NCBI GenBank assembly: GCA_032716605.1
Contig: CM064506.1
Span: forward strand, 589,051-653,050
DNA: 64,000 bases
From: Paralithodes platypus
Lineage: Eukaryota; Arthropoda; Malacostraca; Decapoda; Lithodidae
Direction: 5' to 3'
Every line of letters begins with the position of its first letter. The first letter of the stretch is position 1. Of this stretch, positions 45,355 through 56,869 are shown in pieces. The notes under the pieces were generated by a model. That model saw only the letters and a program-made list of their open reading frames with translations. It ran no database searches and was not told the DNA's origin. Made by a program: the position numbers and the translations under genes.

Positions 45355-46739
45355 CAGTCAGAAACCGCAATTTCTAAGACACTTTGATTGGGCCCGGACA
45401 TGTGGAGCGCATCGTTTCTGGACGACAGCCCACTTTAACTATCACATACCTATGAACACACGTTTTGAACCAATAGATGCTTCACTCAGTCTGCCATGTC
45501 AAATTATAATGCTGCTGCTATGCTATGATCCGCATTCATATATTTATGGATATAGGCTACAAATTACCAAAATACCTTTATTACATTCCCTGACGTATCT
45601 ACAGTAAATACGGACACGAATATGACCATAGGTTTTAAGAAATTAAAAATGAAAAGAAATACTTCCAAATTGGTTCCCCCACGAAAATGGCTCGTTTCAT
45701 TGGTTGTTACGAAATTTGGTAGTTTAGGTTCGCTCGTTCCTCACCCCCCCAGAGAGCTATCTTTATTTCCATGTTCCCAGTGGCCACGTTATGCATACTT
45801 TTATTAATTTCGAAGAGGAGGATGTTCAGTATTACAGTGTAAATGTTTACCTTGCATTGGTGTATAATACACAGTTGTGTACAGTAACGATGGCAATTAT
45901 GACGTGAATTCATAGTTACGATTAGTCGAGTGTGTGTGTGTGAGTGAACCGATATATGTTTTAATAGACATAATGATCTACAGTAGGTGACAAACACTAA
46001 ACACAGAAGTGTCTGCTTCATGACATACAACACAACGAACTATGTATGCAATGTAATATTGCATGTTATCATCTGGTTATGAAATTCAGGTGTGAAACGG
46101 CAATGAGTTATCAGTACTGATATATGGGGGTCTTATGTAATAAGCTACCACACTAAGTTAAGCTTCAGAAGCTGATAGCTCTATATATTGTATATTCAGT
46201 ATTAATTTAGTAAAACAATATAAAGGGTGAAGGCTATATAAGCATCGCATTATGATATTAAGTTTAGCAATGGCTATATAGGCTATAGCCGCTATACCGC
46301 TTCGATGTTAGTATTATAGTATCAGATATATTGCAATGTTTACACAGTGCAACAAGGTTAATAGCATGATATAAAATGGATGACCTATATGCGAGTACCG
46401 AGTACCGGTATGTGATTAATAGTAACTACACACACAACGAAAGCTACATGTCCATTCACTGCGGTTTGGTAGTGTTTTTGTTTTTACATTCTAAATTTGT
46501 TAATAGCTATCCGTGTTTAATGTAGATACGGGAGGGAATAACAAACAATGGTATTTTTGTCATTTGTATATCAGATTCTGTATTGTGAATCGTATAGTAG
46601 CATAACAGCACAATAATGTTACATGGCAGACTGAGTGAAGTATCTATTGGTTCGAAAAGTGTGGGCTGTCATCCAGAAAGAATAAGCTCCCAATATCCGG
46701 GCCCTATCCAGGTGTCTCAGAAACTGCGGTTTCTGACTG
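45355..46739. mobile_element. TA-flanked long-inverted-repeat element (Tc1/mariner-type, non-autonomous)
   Basis: 1,385 bp starting CAGTCAGAAACCGCAATTTC and ending in the inverse (CTGCGGTTTCTGACTG), with TA on each side (45353-45354, 46740-46741). The inverted repeats extend about 250 bp (45355 to about 45615 against about 46510 to 46739), sharing GGGCCCGGA, GAACCAATAGAT and CACTCAGTCTGCCATGT. The centre has no transposase. It lies inside the 48-bp minisatellite, and TGTACAT of the repeat unit is the target. Confidence 0.88.
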
Positions 46740-47210
46740 TACATTACACAGTTTATGGAAGGGTTTCATGACTGTTGACACTGACTGTACATTACACAGT
46801 TTATGGAAGGGGTCAATGACTTGACACTGACTGTACATTACACAGTTTATTGAAGGGGTCAATGACTGTTAACACTGACTGTACATTACACAGTTTATGG
46901 AAGGGGTTTCATGACTGTTAACACTGACTGTACATTACACAGTTTATGGAAGGGGTTCATGACTGTTAACACTGACTGTACAGTATTACACAGTTTATGG
47001 AAGGGGTTAATGACTGTTGACACTGACTGTACATTACACAGTTTATGGAAGGGGTTCATGACTGTTGACACTGACTGTACATTACACAGTTTATGGAAGG
47101 GGTTCATGACTGTTGACACTGACTGTACATTACACAGTTTATGGATAATGGAAGGGTTTCATCTCTGTTGACACTGACTGTACATTACACAGTTTATGGA
47201 AGGGGTTGTT
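46740..47210. repeat. 48-bp minisatellite, middle block (~10 units)
   Basis: Continues the array after the inserted element. Variants include TTAACACTGA, GGTCAATGAC and one unit with CAGTATTACACAG. Long mirrored frames on both strands come from the stop-free unit. Confidence 0.95.
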
Positions 47211-47547
47211 GAGGGCCATAACTGCCTTTTAAAAAAAAATGAAAAATATATATAGGGTAAATAAATAAAAGCATAATAATAATAATAATAATACAAACAA
47301 ATTAGGCCTAGTTTCACTCTCAAAATAGGCTACCTACGGGAGGGAATAACAAACAATGGTATTTTTGTCATTTGTATATCAGATTCTGTATTGTGAATCG
47401 TATAGTAGCATAACAGCACAATAATGTTACATGGCAGACTGAGTGAAGTATCTATTGGTTCGAAAAGTGTGGGCTGTCATCCAGAAAGAATAAGCTCCCA
47501 ATATCCGGGCCCTATCCAGGTGTCTCAGAAACTGCGGTTTCTGACTG

Positions 47548-48013
47548 TACATTACACAGTTTATGGAAGGGGTTCATGACTGTTGACACTGACTGTACAT
47601 TACACAGTTTATGGAAGGGGTTCATGACTGTTGACACTGACTGTACATTACACAGTTTATTGAAGGGGTCAATGACTGTTAACACTGACTGTACATTACA
47701 CAGTTTATGGAAGGGGTTCATGACTGTTAACACTGACTGTACATTACACAGTTTATGGAAGGGGTTCATGACTGTTAACACTGACTGTATACAGTATTAC
47801 ACAGTTTATGGAAGGGGTTAATGACTGTTGACACTGACTGTACATTACACAGTTTATGGAAGGGGTTCATGACTGTTGACACTGACTGTACATTACACAG
47901 TTTATGGAAGGGGTTCATGACTGTTGACACTGACTGTACATTACACAGTTTATGGATAATGGAAGGGTTTCATCTCTGTTGACACTGACTGTACATTACA
48001 CAGTTTATGGAAG
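47548..48013. repeat. 48-bp minisatellite, right block (~10 units)
   Basis: The array inside the second copy of the 808-bp duplication. It has the same order of variants as the middle block, with small differences such as TGTATACAGTATTACACAG. Confidence 0.95.
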
Positions 48014-48269
48014 GGGTTGTTGAGGGCCATAACTGCCTTTAAAAAAAAAATGAAAAATATATATAGGGTAAATAAATAAAAGCATAATAATAATAATAAT
48101 AATACAAACAAATTAGGCCTAGTTTCACTCTCAAAATAGGCTACCTGCAATTTTACCGTTTAGCCGGCTAATTGACTAAACCATTTCCGACAAAGAAATT
48201 ACGGTTAATATACAGGTACAGGAGACGCAACAACATGTCTATTCAGGTATTTTTTGTTTTTTGTATTTT

Positions 48270-48551
48270 TATGAAGAGAACCGTAGGAGAGTCGGGCAGC
48301 AGGAACATTTGTCAGCCAGAGTGGACAGAAGGGTGCTGAGCTGGTATGGTCATGTTGAACGAATGGGAGATGAAAGGCTTACAAAGAGAATATGTGAGTC
48401 AGGTACAAGGGGAGATAGAAGGGCAGGAAGACCCCCATTGAGATGGAGAGACTGTGTAAAAAAGGCTTCGGATGATAGAGGAATGACTATAGATCAGGCA
48501 GGGGAAGTAGTGGTGGACAGGAGTGAATGGAGAATGCTTGTGAATAGTTGA
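48270..48551 (+). pseudogene. LINE reverse-transcriptase C-terminal fragment
   Basis: An open frame ending TGA 48549-48551 reads RVDRRVLSWYGHVERMGDER, LTKRI, GRPPLRWRDCVKKA and VVDRSEWRMLVNS. This is the typical C-terminal end of endonuclease/RT ORFs of several arthropod LINEs. No RT core lies upstream, so it is a 5'-truncated insertion. Confidence 0.82.
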
Positions 48552-48945
48552 GTGAACACGTGGTCATTTGGAGTAAGGGGTCGGGCGCAAGTTCGACTAG
48601 ATAATAGTCCATCAGGCGCCTGGCCCGGGGGGACGATTAATATGAAGGGTGTGCCTGGAAGTGTGGTGGGAGGGCTTGTGGCTTTGGCTCCGCTGCATGT
48701 CTGCCTGCCGAGATCGGAACCTCTCCGGGTGGTCAGGGGCCGGGGGAGTGCTGGAGCGACCTTGGTAACCCTGGTCTCTGGGTCTTCTCCTGGGTGACCT
48801 GGATGTGTGTGAGTTTGTGTTTTTATCTGTGTTTATTTTTTGTTTTATGTTGTTTTTGTGTTTTCCCTGTTCTTGCTCTGTCTTGAGTCGGCTACCCCCA
48901 AAATGGGGATTGGACCTGAGCATATAGATAGATTTTTATTTTATT
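48552..48945 (+). mobile_element. 3' UTR of the truncated LINE
   Basis: GC-rich then T-rich non-coding tail after the LINE fragment. It ends with CTTGAGTCGGCTACCCCCA, AATGGGGATTGG and a TAGATAGATTTTTATTTTA tail. The CGGC(C/T)ACCCCCA...ATGGGG block also occurs at 8399-8426. Confidence 0.65.
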
Positions 48946-48989
48946 TTTGGTGTTTTAGTCGAATCTAGTGATGAAATTGAATGGGAATT

Positions 48990-49104
48990 AAGCATTTACC
49001 CATTATCCATCAATCTAAAGACACGCCCCCCGATAATGGGGAGGGCTATAAAGATCAGGGAAATTGAGGGGTAAAAAGCGTATAGAACACGATAATACAC
49101 ATTT
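48990..49104 (+). repeat. Telomere-motif dispersed repeat, copy 2 (5' part)
   Basis: CCATTATCCATCAATCTAAA, GACACGCCCCCCGATAATGG and GGAGGGCTATAAAG, as in the other copies. It continues into the two arrays that follow. Confidence 0.85.
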
Positions 49105-49385
49105 GTAACCAAAATTTGGCTCAGGTTTTGTCAATTTCCAGACCCATAAAACCCAACTTTTTGAAAACCCGAGCCAAGTTTTGACGAAAGTTGGCTCGGA
49201 TTTAACTAATTTAAAAATGAAAATAACACAGTAACCTTATTAAAATGTTGGCTCGGGTTTTGCAAATTTCCATACCCATATAACCCGACATTTTGAAAAC
49301 ACGAGCCAGGTTTTGACGAAACTTGGCTCGGATTTTACTAATTTTCATGTTAAAATTACACAGTAACCTTAATAAAATCTTTGTT
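49105..49385. repeat. ~145-bp tandem duplication (TTGGCTCGG motif)
   Basis: Two units, each with TTGGCTC(A/G)GGTTTTG, CCCATA(A/T)AACCC, GAGCCA(A/G)GTTTTGACGAAA and TTGGCTCGGATTT. A single relative lies at 56995-57080 in another copy of the family. Confidence 0.85.
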
Positions 49386-49421
49386 TGGGTTTTCATAGGG
49401 TTAACATTGGCCTAACCTAAC

Positions 49422-49695
49422 GAAGTAGGAATGGGATTAACATTAGCCTAACCTAACAACCTTACCTAACCTAGTAAGAATGGGGTTAACATTAACCTAA
49501 CCTAACAACCTTACCTAACCTAACCTAGTAAGAATGGGGTTAACATTAGCCTAACCTAACAACCTTACCTAACCTAACCTAGTAAGAATGGGGTTAACAT
49601 TAACCTAACCTAACAACCTTACCTAACCTAACCTAGTAAGAATGGGGTTAACATTAGCCTAACCTAACAACCCAACCTAACCTAACCTAACCTAG
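49422..49695. repeat. ~54-bp minisatellite rich in CCTAA
   Basis: About five units of (GTAAGAATGGGGTTAACATT, then A(G/A)CCTAACCTAACAACC and TTACCTAACCTAACCTA). The CCTAA runs equal the arthropod telomere pentamer TTAGG on the other strand, but they are short, interrupted and internal. Confidence 0.9.
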
Positions 49696-50262
49696 ACCTA
49701 GTACGTGGGATACAAAACTAGCCCTTGCATGCCAGCTACTTTGGGTGCATAGTGTACCCAGTACGTTGGATACAAGACTAGCCCTTGCATGCCAGCTACT
49801 GTGGGTGCATAGTACCTAGTATGTGGAATACAAAACTAGCCCTTGCATGCCAGCTACTTTGGGTGCATAGTGTACCCAGTACGTTGGATACAAGACTAGC
49901 CCTTGCATGCCAGCTACTGTGGGTGCATAGTACCTAGTATGTGGAATACAAAACTAGCCCTTGCATGCCAGCTACTTTGGGTGCATAGTGTACCCAGTAC
50001 GTTGGATACAAGACTAGCCCTTGCATGCCAGCTACTGTGGGTGCATAGTACCTAGTATGTGGAATACAAAACTAGCCCTTGCATGCCAGCTACTTTGGGT
50101 GCATAGTGTACCCAGTACGTTGGATACAAGACTAGCCCTTGCATGCCAGCTACTGTGGGTGCATAGTACCTAGTATGTGGAATACAAAACTAGCCCTTGC
50201 ATGCCAGCTACTTTGGGTGCATAGTATACCCAGTACGTTGGATACAAGACTAGCCCTTGCAT
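49696..50262. repeat. 118-bp dimeric satellite, 4.8 units
   Basis: Each 118-bp unit is two diverged halves of 60 and 58 bp. One has TATGTGGAATACAAAACTAG and CTACTTTGGG; the other has TACGTTGGATACAAGACTAG and CTACTGTGGG. Both contain CCCTTGCATGCCAGCTACT. Unit starts fall at 49696, 49814, 49932, 50050 and 50168. The array is cut at CCCTTGCAT by the LINE poly(A). Confidence 0.97.
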
Positions 50263-53195
50263 TTTTTTTTTTTTTTTTTTTTTTTAAGACAATGAACAGA
50301 GGAAGGAAAAACACAGATAAAACAAAAAGGTCCATGTGCCTAAAGGCATCCTCCATTCATAAAATGTTTGTAACATCTGGATTTAAACATTTGTAGAAAG
50401 CAATTCGAGGGAAGTGAATTCCAAAGAGTAGTAGTTCTAGGGATAAATTAATTTTGATAAGGAGAAGTTCTGCATTGTGGAGGAGAAAGTGTAAATTCAT
50501 GGGTGCTCTCAGCTGCCCTAGTTCTACGGGGAAAGATGTGGAGAGGCGGCACAATTGAAGCAAGTTCCTCGGAACAATTGCTGTGAAAATATCTGTAGAA
50601 TAATGCAAGGGATGCAACGTTTCTTCGTATGGATAATGTAGGAAGGTCCTGTGTGATTGCAGGGTTATCTAATAGCTTTATTTTGAATTTTGTCCAACTG
50701 CCTCAATGCAACCACTCCACTTCCACTCCACAGAGGTGAACAGTAATCCATCTGAGAACGCACATGACATATATATTACGGCCAACTGCTCGTCAGTGAA
50801 GAATTCTCGAACTCTGTACAGGAGTCCCAGTTTTTTAGAGGCACTCTTAGCAATGCTTCTAACATAATGTGTCCAGCTCAAGTTAGTAGTTAATGTTACA
50901 CCGAGAATGTCAATACTAGGGGAAGTGGGAATATTTACATCATTAAAAAATATATGGGAGTCAGTGAGATTCTGTCGGTTAGAAAATTGAATGTACTTGG
51001 TTTTCTGTGCATTAAAGGAAACTAGATTCTTTTGTCCCCATTCTTCAATTCTAGAAAGGTCCTGGTTCAGAGAAATTGCAGTGCTTATTATTGAATTTAT
51101 AAGATCGGGTTGGGTGAAAGAATTGGTAAATGTGAGGAAACTGTGGAGTGTTGAGTCATCTGCGTAGGAATGTATTGGATTATGAGTGGTAGATATGAGA
51201 TCATTGATATGAATGAGGAACAGAGTTGGGGCCAAAACTGATCCCTGGGGAACACCAGCATTTATTGAGTGAAATTGAGAATAAAGGCCATCTACCATTA
51301 CACATATTTTTCTGTTATGAAGATAAGAAGAAATTAGTGGAACTAATGATGCAAGGCCATAGTGTGACATCTTCGACAATAAGGATTGATGCCAGACTCT
51401 ATCAAATGCCTTTGATATATCCAGTGCTATTGTATGTGTTTCACCATGTTGGTCTGTAGCTTGGTTGATTTGATGCGTAAGAAGGTAAAGAATGTCTGCA
51501 GTTGATCGACATCGTCTAAAACCATATTGCCTATCACTGATTAATTTATTATTCTCAAGATGCTTAATTATGTGATTATTTATATAATTTCAAAGACTTT
51601 ACCAAGAGTGGAAGTTATAGCTATTGGTCTGTAGTTTGATGGATCTGAAGAGGCACCTTTTTTAGGAACTGGATGGATGTTTGCTTCTTTCCAGGGTACT
51701 GGGAAGCATGAGGTATGAGTACATAGACGGAATATTTTTGCCAATACAGGAGCGAGCACCAAGGAGCAATTCTTAAGTACTATTGGAGGAATTTCATCTG
51801 GACCAGGAGCCTTATCTACTGAGAGATTCTGCAAAATAGTTTTGACATGTCTGGTGTGGATCTTAAGTGAGGGAATTTCAGGCGAATTAAAATTAAGTAC
51901 AGGGACATCTTGATTTGTTTCATCTAAGGTTGAGTTGGTGGAGAAAATATCCGCAAGAAGGTTAGCTTTACCTCGTGGGTCACTTACAAGATTGCCAGTC
52001 GGAGATTTTAATGGTGGAATGGATGAAGCAGTTGTGAAGTTGGATTTGAATGAGTTAAGAGCAGACCAAAATATTTTTTTATCATTTGGATTATTTAGAA
52101 GTTTATTTGCCTGCTTGTGGAGAAAGTTTGATTTAGTTAGGTTTAATACAGTTTTGGCATGATTTCTGATGTTTCTAAAGTAATTAAAGGCTTCATGTGT
52201 TTTTGATCTTGTGTATGCATTGTAGGCTATTGCTTTTTGTTCAGTTACTCTAGCACAATTATGGTCAAACCATTTAGGTGAATTAGATCTTTTAATGTAC
52301 TTTTGATGAGGAATAAAAGTTTCCATTCCAATTTTTACAAAATCTTGTATGTGGCTCAAGGTGGAGTGTGCATCATTAGAAAAGAAAGAGGGCCAGGGAA
52401 TATCAATAAAGAAACCTTGAAGACCCTCCCAGTCTGCCCTATCGTAATGCCATTTAGTCATCAAAACAGGTTCAGAGTGGGAAGGTGTGGTAGGTGATAG
52501 ACAGGTGGCCTGTATCAGACAGTGATCAGAAGATCCAAGCGGGACCTCACTGTAACATCATAATTTTCTGAATTGGTTGTTAAAAATAAGTCCAGTAGGT
52601 GGGAATTATGATTAGGATTATCTGGTACACGGGTGGGTTGGTTGACTAGTTGAGTGAGATTAAATGAGTCTGCAAATAGCTCACATTCAAGACCAGCATC
52701 ATCAGTCCTGGCTGAATGAGTGAGCCATTCAACATTATGGACATTAAAATCACCCAACACAGTGATTTCAGAAGAAGCATTTAAGTTGAGGACATTGAGT
52801 TGTGAGGACAGAGAATCAAAAAGACTTTGCTCTGGAGGAGTATTTGGGGAACGGTAGATGCAACATATGTATTTAAATTTACCAGCAGAAATTAGTTTGT
52901 ATATAGAATAATCAAAATAGGGACAATTGAAAGTAGTAACCTCCTCCAGGGCAATTTCAGATTTTGCAAAGCAACATACACCTCCTTTAGGTCTGAAATT
53001 TTGGAGCAGTTGATAACCTGGAAAATTAAATCTAGACATGTCAGATGTGGATGTTACTTGAGTCTCTGTCAAAAAAAGGAGAGTAGGGGATTCTGCTTGA
53101 AGAAATTGGTGTACAGAATTGATGTTAGAGTGAAGTCCCCTTATATTGCTAATGAAAAAGCTGCACCGACGAGCAGCTTTGGGACGTTGCAATGC
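50262..53195 (-). mobile_element. Jockey-like LINE, 5'-truncated, with poly(A) tail
   Basis: The minus strand runs from the endonuclease start at about 53192 to a 24-base poly(A) (T-run 50262-50285). There is no ORF1. The left flank is CCCTTGCAT of the 118-bp satellite. The right flank, just past the 5' end, reads TGCATGCCAG, which matches the next bases of that satellite unit, so the element appears to have landed in the array with a ~5-bp TGCAT duplication. Beyond those nine bases the right flank is no longer satellite. Confidence 0.85.
50345..53192 (-). pseudogene. LINE ORF2: endonuclease-RT, frameshifted
   Basis: Endonuclease (53192-52515): ISNIRGLHSNINSV, FLTETQVTS, CCIYRSPN, TVLGDFNVHNVEW. 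Its SDH motif is recovered (LGSSDHCLIQA) after a one-base shift near 52540. RT N-terminus (52464-51580): SVDKAPGPDEIPP, VPKKGASSDPSNYRPIAITS. After another shift near 51580: RQYGFRRCRSTAD, ALDISKAFDRVWH, then (51379-50678) AGVPQGSVLAPTLFLIHIND and the catalytic SYADDSTLH. The C-terminal frame shifts near 50680, and its end resembles TTLWNSLPSNCF near 50400. The motifs resemble proteins usually annotated as Jockey-type 'transposon BS/X-element' polymerases. At least three shifts make it inactive. Confidence 0.88.
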
Positions 53196-53317
53196 ATGCC
53201 AGTTTAAACCTATGCGAACAAAATCTTTTACTTTATGTTACTTTGCGATCACCCATTAAGATTCCCGAGCTAGCTGTGGTCCGGCTCCTTTATATTGTCC
53301 CAACCAACCAACTAACC
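53196..53317. other. Short unique spacer
   Basis: Unrecognised sequence between LINE and miniature element. Confidence 0.5.
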
Positions 53318-53805
53318 TTAACACCTTACGAGCGGCCTATGCGGTTTATTTATGTGTACCGCACAGCGGGGTGTTTTTAGCCAAAATAGGGCTGTTTACG
53401 TGATCATTTTCATGCCTAAATAAGACCCAGAACGTAAAACAAGTACCTATCCCTGAAAGGGCATAAACAGAGCTTTCGAATGACACCATAACGATCCTTG
53501 TATGATGGATAGTTTTCTTGCAATAACCGTGCAACGCGAGTGCAAAAAGCAGGTAATTCGGTACTTTCAGTACATAATTGAGTATGTAGCGAGTGAGAGA
53601 GGGAGGAGGGAGCTGAGATTTGTGTCAGTAGGTTCGCCGCGGTGGTCTGGAGCAGTCATACGCTCGCTAGTCTCCTGCCACCACTTGTCTCTCTCTCTCA
53701 GCCACATTACGTGCTGAAATTGCCACTCGAGTTATGTCGAGCGCCGCCACATAGTCCAGCTTTTTTTAACTCGACTTATGTTGCTCGCTGCTAAATAAGG
53801 GTTAA
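53318..53805 (-). mobile_element. TTAA family 2, copy 2 (reverse)
   Basis: 488 bp from TTAA 53318-53321 (TTAACACCTTACGAGCGGCC) to TTAA 53802-53805. On the other strand the far end reads TTAACCCTTATTTAGCAGCG. The imperfect terminal repeats (TTAACNCCTTA type) and TTAA flanks fit piggyBac mobilisation. It is nearly identical inside to 58601-59088. Confidence 0.93.
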
Positions 53806-54777
53806 TGAACAGAGGAGGTACTGGCTTGAGTGGCTGCCTGGCTGGCCGCTGGAGGCTCGATCACCACTCATCTTGGTCAACAGCTGGTGGATTTTTGTTT
53901 CAAATTTTTCCATGTCAAAAAACTGTATGTGCATTTCAAAACCAGCTGTCCTCGTCGGCTGTATTTGAAACACTGGTTATTGCACTTTGGACAGTTTACA
54001 CTTATTGGAAGGCAAAAATGTCTTAACCCTTTGGTGCACGATGACTCGTTCAGAGTCATTAGGTATTTTTTTCCTAGGCGCACGATGACTCGTTAAGTCA
54101 TTAAACATAAAAATATTCGACAAAAATTAAGTTTTCGTCTGACGCACGTCATATTTGGCATAGGTATTTAAGTATTACGTCTAGTTCAATGGGTACAATT
54201 GGCAACCCCCTTAGTTTAACCGTTTACTCATGGCTGGCTGGGAAGGGAGCAGAGTACAGCTCAGTCTGTGTTTCGATACTTTCACCTTTATTCGTGTATC
54301 TCAGTAACTATTTGGTTTATAGTAATTCTGAAGTTACCAGTGGAATCCTCATTAAATTTCGCTTCCATATATGTATGCAAATCAAAAATGTTGCGGGCAA
54401 AATTTTGAGCTAGCGCGAGTTGGAGATAAGGTATTTACTTTTTTGTTTACAATTCTTGTTTCGGAGTGCCCCAATGTGGTTGTTTTGTATTTATTCTATG
54501 TTTTTATTCGCTTATCTTCAAGATCAATCAATAACGAAGCCGATGGTATCTCATTAATCCAAATACAAGGATTTTTTGGTGGATAAAAACGTCACAGAAA
54601 CAAATTAGTGCCGGGCACAAAACTGGCTCTGAGTGACCTGAGATATACTTTGGGAGTGGGAAAAACTTTGGTAAGATCCTATGTAGCGGTAGTCACCGTA
54701 TTTTGTTTGCCCATTAACTAAGGATCCTTATTTATATCCTCATATCTCTTAGTTATATTCTTCACTTACCTCAACAA

Positions 54778-54850
54778 TACTAAACCCCGATAGCTGGGGA
54801 GGGTATGAATTATATCAGGGAAAGAGAGGGGTTGAAACACGGCGATTAAC
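54778..54850 (+). repeat. Telomere-motif dispersed repeat, short fragment
   Basis: CCCCGATAGCTGGGGAGGGT, ATCAGGGAAAGAGAGGGGTT matches the family head. The CCTAA part is absent. Confidence 0.6.
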
Positions 54851-55511
54851 TAGAATATAGCCATCTTGATTAACCAAGCCAAGACGTTGTGTATCCTTGC
54901 TTGTGATTGGTTGTTGATTATCGTGACGTCATCAGCCAAGGCGATGACATCATTCCAGCCCTCGGCCAACATGTCGTCATTACACCCGCTTATTTTTACA
55001 CCCGCTTAATCTTACACCCGGTTAATTTAACATCAGCGGGGTATATGTTTCACACAACGTGTATTATAATGTCATTAGTGCACTGTGTAATTTGCGTCTT
55101 GATATTCAAACCGTTTCTATTTATCAATACTAATTAGTATCCCCCACCCCCGTATTTGCCTCGTGAACGGTAAGGTTAATCTGCGAGAGCGGTATCGTCC
55201 CAAGATGAAGTGATATATTGGTAATTATAGGGAATAGGTTCACACCCTTATTTCTTATGTTTTTTCCTCCAGATTTTGAGAAATGAGTGTAGGCCCTATT
55301 CATGGTCTTAGTTATAATGCCAATGTTGGATACACGATGGGTTGAGGGGTGGATTTGTTATTTATATGATTTATAAGGTTTCTATATTACAATTTGTTCA
55401 TGCAAATTAGGGAAAATATCCAGGAACCAGGCCAACTTTTATTTTGTGAGTTTTGTTTTTGGGTTTTAGCTAGTTTTCATCATTATACTGTACAGTGGTT
55501 GTCATTAATTA

Positions 55512-56455
55512 GAATCTCCGGAAAAAGTTATCCCCATTATCCAACAATCTTAAGATACGACCCCCGATAGTGGGGAGGGCTATGAAGTAGGCCTACAGGG
55601 AAATTGAGGGGTAAAAGACGAAAATAAGGGGTAATATTAGCGTAACCTAACAACCTTACCTAACCTAACCTAGTATATTAGGTGAGGGCTGCCGCCCCCA
55701 CACCCCCGCTGGTTTGGTATTTAATTAATAAAAGATTGACGGTCGCCAAAAGAGGTAATTATAAGAGTGAGAGAACTCTATTTCTTATTGCTAATGTGCC
55801 AACCTCTGTGTCATATGAATCTGAAGGGGTTAAGTGGGCTAAGAGTTAATCAACATGGCTAAATTGCAGATAATGTTTCAACATCACTTTTTCTTTGATA
55901 TAATTCAGGGCCTCTGCACCTATATGGGTTATTATTGACGAGGTAAGTGAAGGAAATAAGTCTGTATTGAGGATATAGGCCTACATTAAAGATTCCGGGA
56001 AAAACGTTTTTCCCCATTATCCAACAATCTTAAGATACGGCCCCCGATAGTGGGGAGGGCTATGAAGTACAGGGAAATTGAGGGGTAAAAGACGAAAATA
56101 TGGGGTAATATTAGCGTAACCTAACAACCTTACCTAACCTAACCTAGTATATTAGGTGGGGGCTGCTGCCCCCACACCCCCGCTGGTTTGGTATTTAATT
56201 CATAAAAGATTGACGGTCGCCAAAAGAGGTAATTGTAAGAGTGAGAGAACTCTATTTCTTATTGCTAATCTGCCAACCTCTGCGTCATATGAGTCTGAAG
56301 GGGTTAAGTGGGCTAAGAGTTAATCAACATGGCTAAATTGCAGATAATGTTTCAACATCACTTTTTCTTTGATATAATTCAGGGCCTCTCCACCTATATG
56401 GGTTATTATTGACGAGGTAAGTGAAGGAAATAAGTCTATTGAGGATATTCATTAA
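55512..56455 (+). repeat. ~470-bp tandem duplication containing the telomere-motif repeat
   Basis: Copy 1 is at about 55512-55982 and copy 2 at about 55983-56455. Each holds CCATTATCCAACAATCTTAA, GTGGGGAGGGCTATGAAGTA, GCGTAACCTAACAACCTTAC, GGGCTGC(C/T)GCCCCCACACC, then a shared spacer down to TATTGACGAGGTAAGTGAAG. Differences are few, so the duplication is fairly recent. Confidence 0.92.
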
Positions 56456-56869
56456 AAATTCTGTGGTAAACGTAGCCTAGGCTTGGACCCAAATAACGAC
56501 GGTATAAAACCCTTACCCTTGGTGTACTGGACAATAATGGTCTGCAGCCAAATTGACACAATACCGCTGGAAGCTCCGTTGGTAATCCCGTTAAATAGAA
56601 GATGTTGTAGGTGTTTTCATCAAGCAAAAACACTTCACTATTCATTGAACAACAGTTCCACCATTTCAAATATGGCCGACTGGCCCGAATCCGAGAGATT
56701 ATAAACACCAAGGATAATAAATTAATCAATGTGACGTCGTAGAGGGGTTGAGAAACAAAAGAGGGTAAACCTGACTTTTTGGACCGACAGCGATTTCAGT
56801 AAGTTTTATTTTTATTTTTTTTATTTTTCCTTCAGATATAGTGTTGTTTTATACTGAAGAGGAGTGGAA
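56456..56869. other. Intergenic-type DNA within the candidate element
   Basis: Two opposed short frames (56483-56704 plus, 56729-56436 minus) overlap and neither shows a known domain. Nothing else was recognised. Confidence 0.4.

Larger units (their letters stand above)
46528..48146. repeat. ~808-bp tandem segmental duplication
   Basis: 46528-47335 and 47336-48146 are near-identical. Each contains the right end of the TA-flanked element, about ten 48-bp units and a trailing spacer with (ATA)n and AAATTAGGCCTAGTTTCACT. The second copy has 3 extra bases overall. The second element end (47336-47547) has no left partner, which confirms duplication rather than a second insertion. Confidence 0.95.

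Noticed and set aside
48612..48923. 103-aa minus-strand frame
   Set aside because: Antisense to the LINE 3' UTR, low complexity, no domain.
49422..49695. A chromosome end or true telomere
   Set aside because: CCTAA runs are short, interrupted by a 54-bp unit and followed by many kilobases of other DNA.
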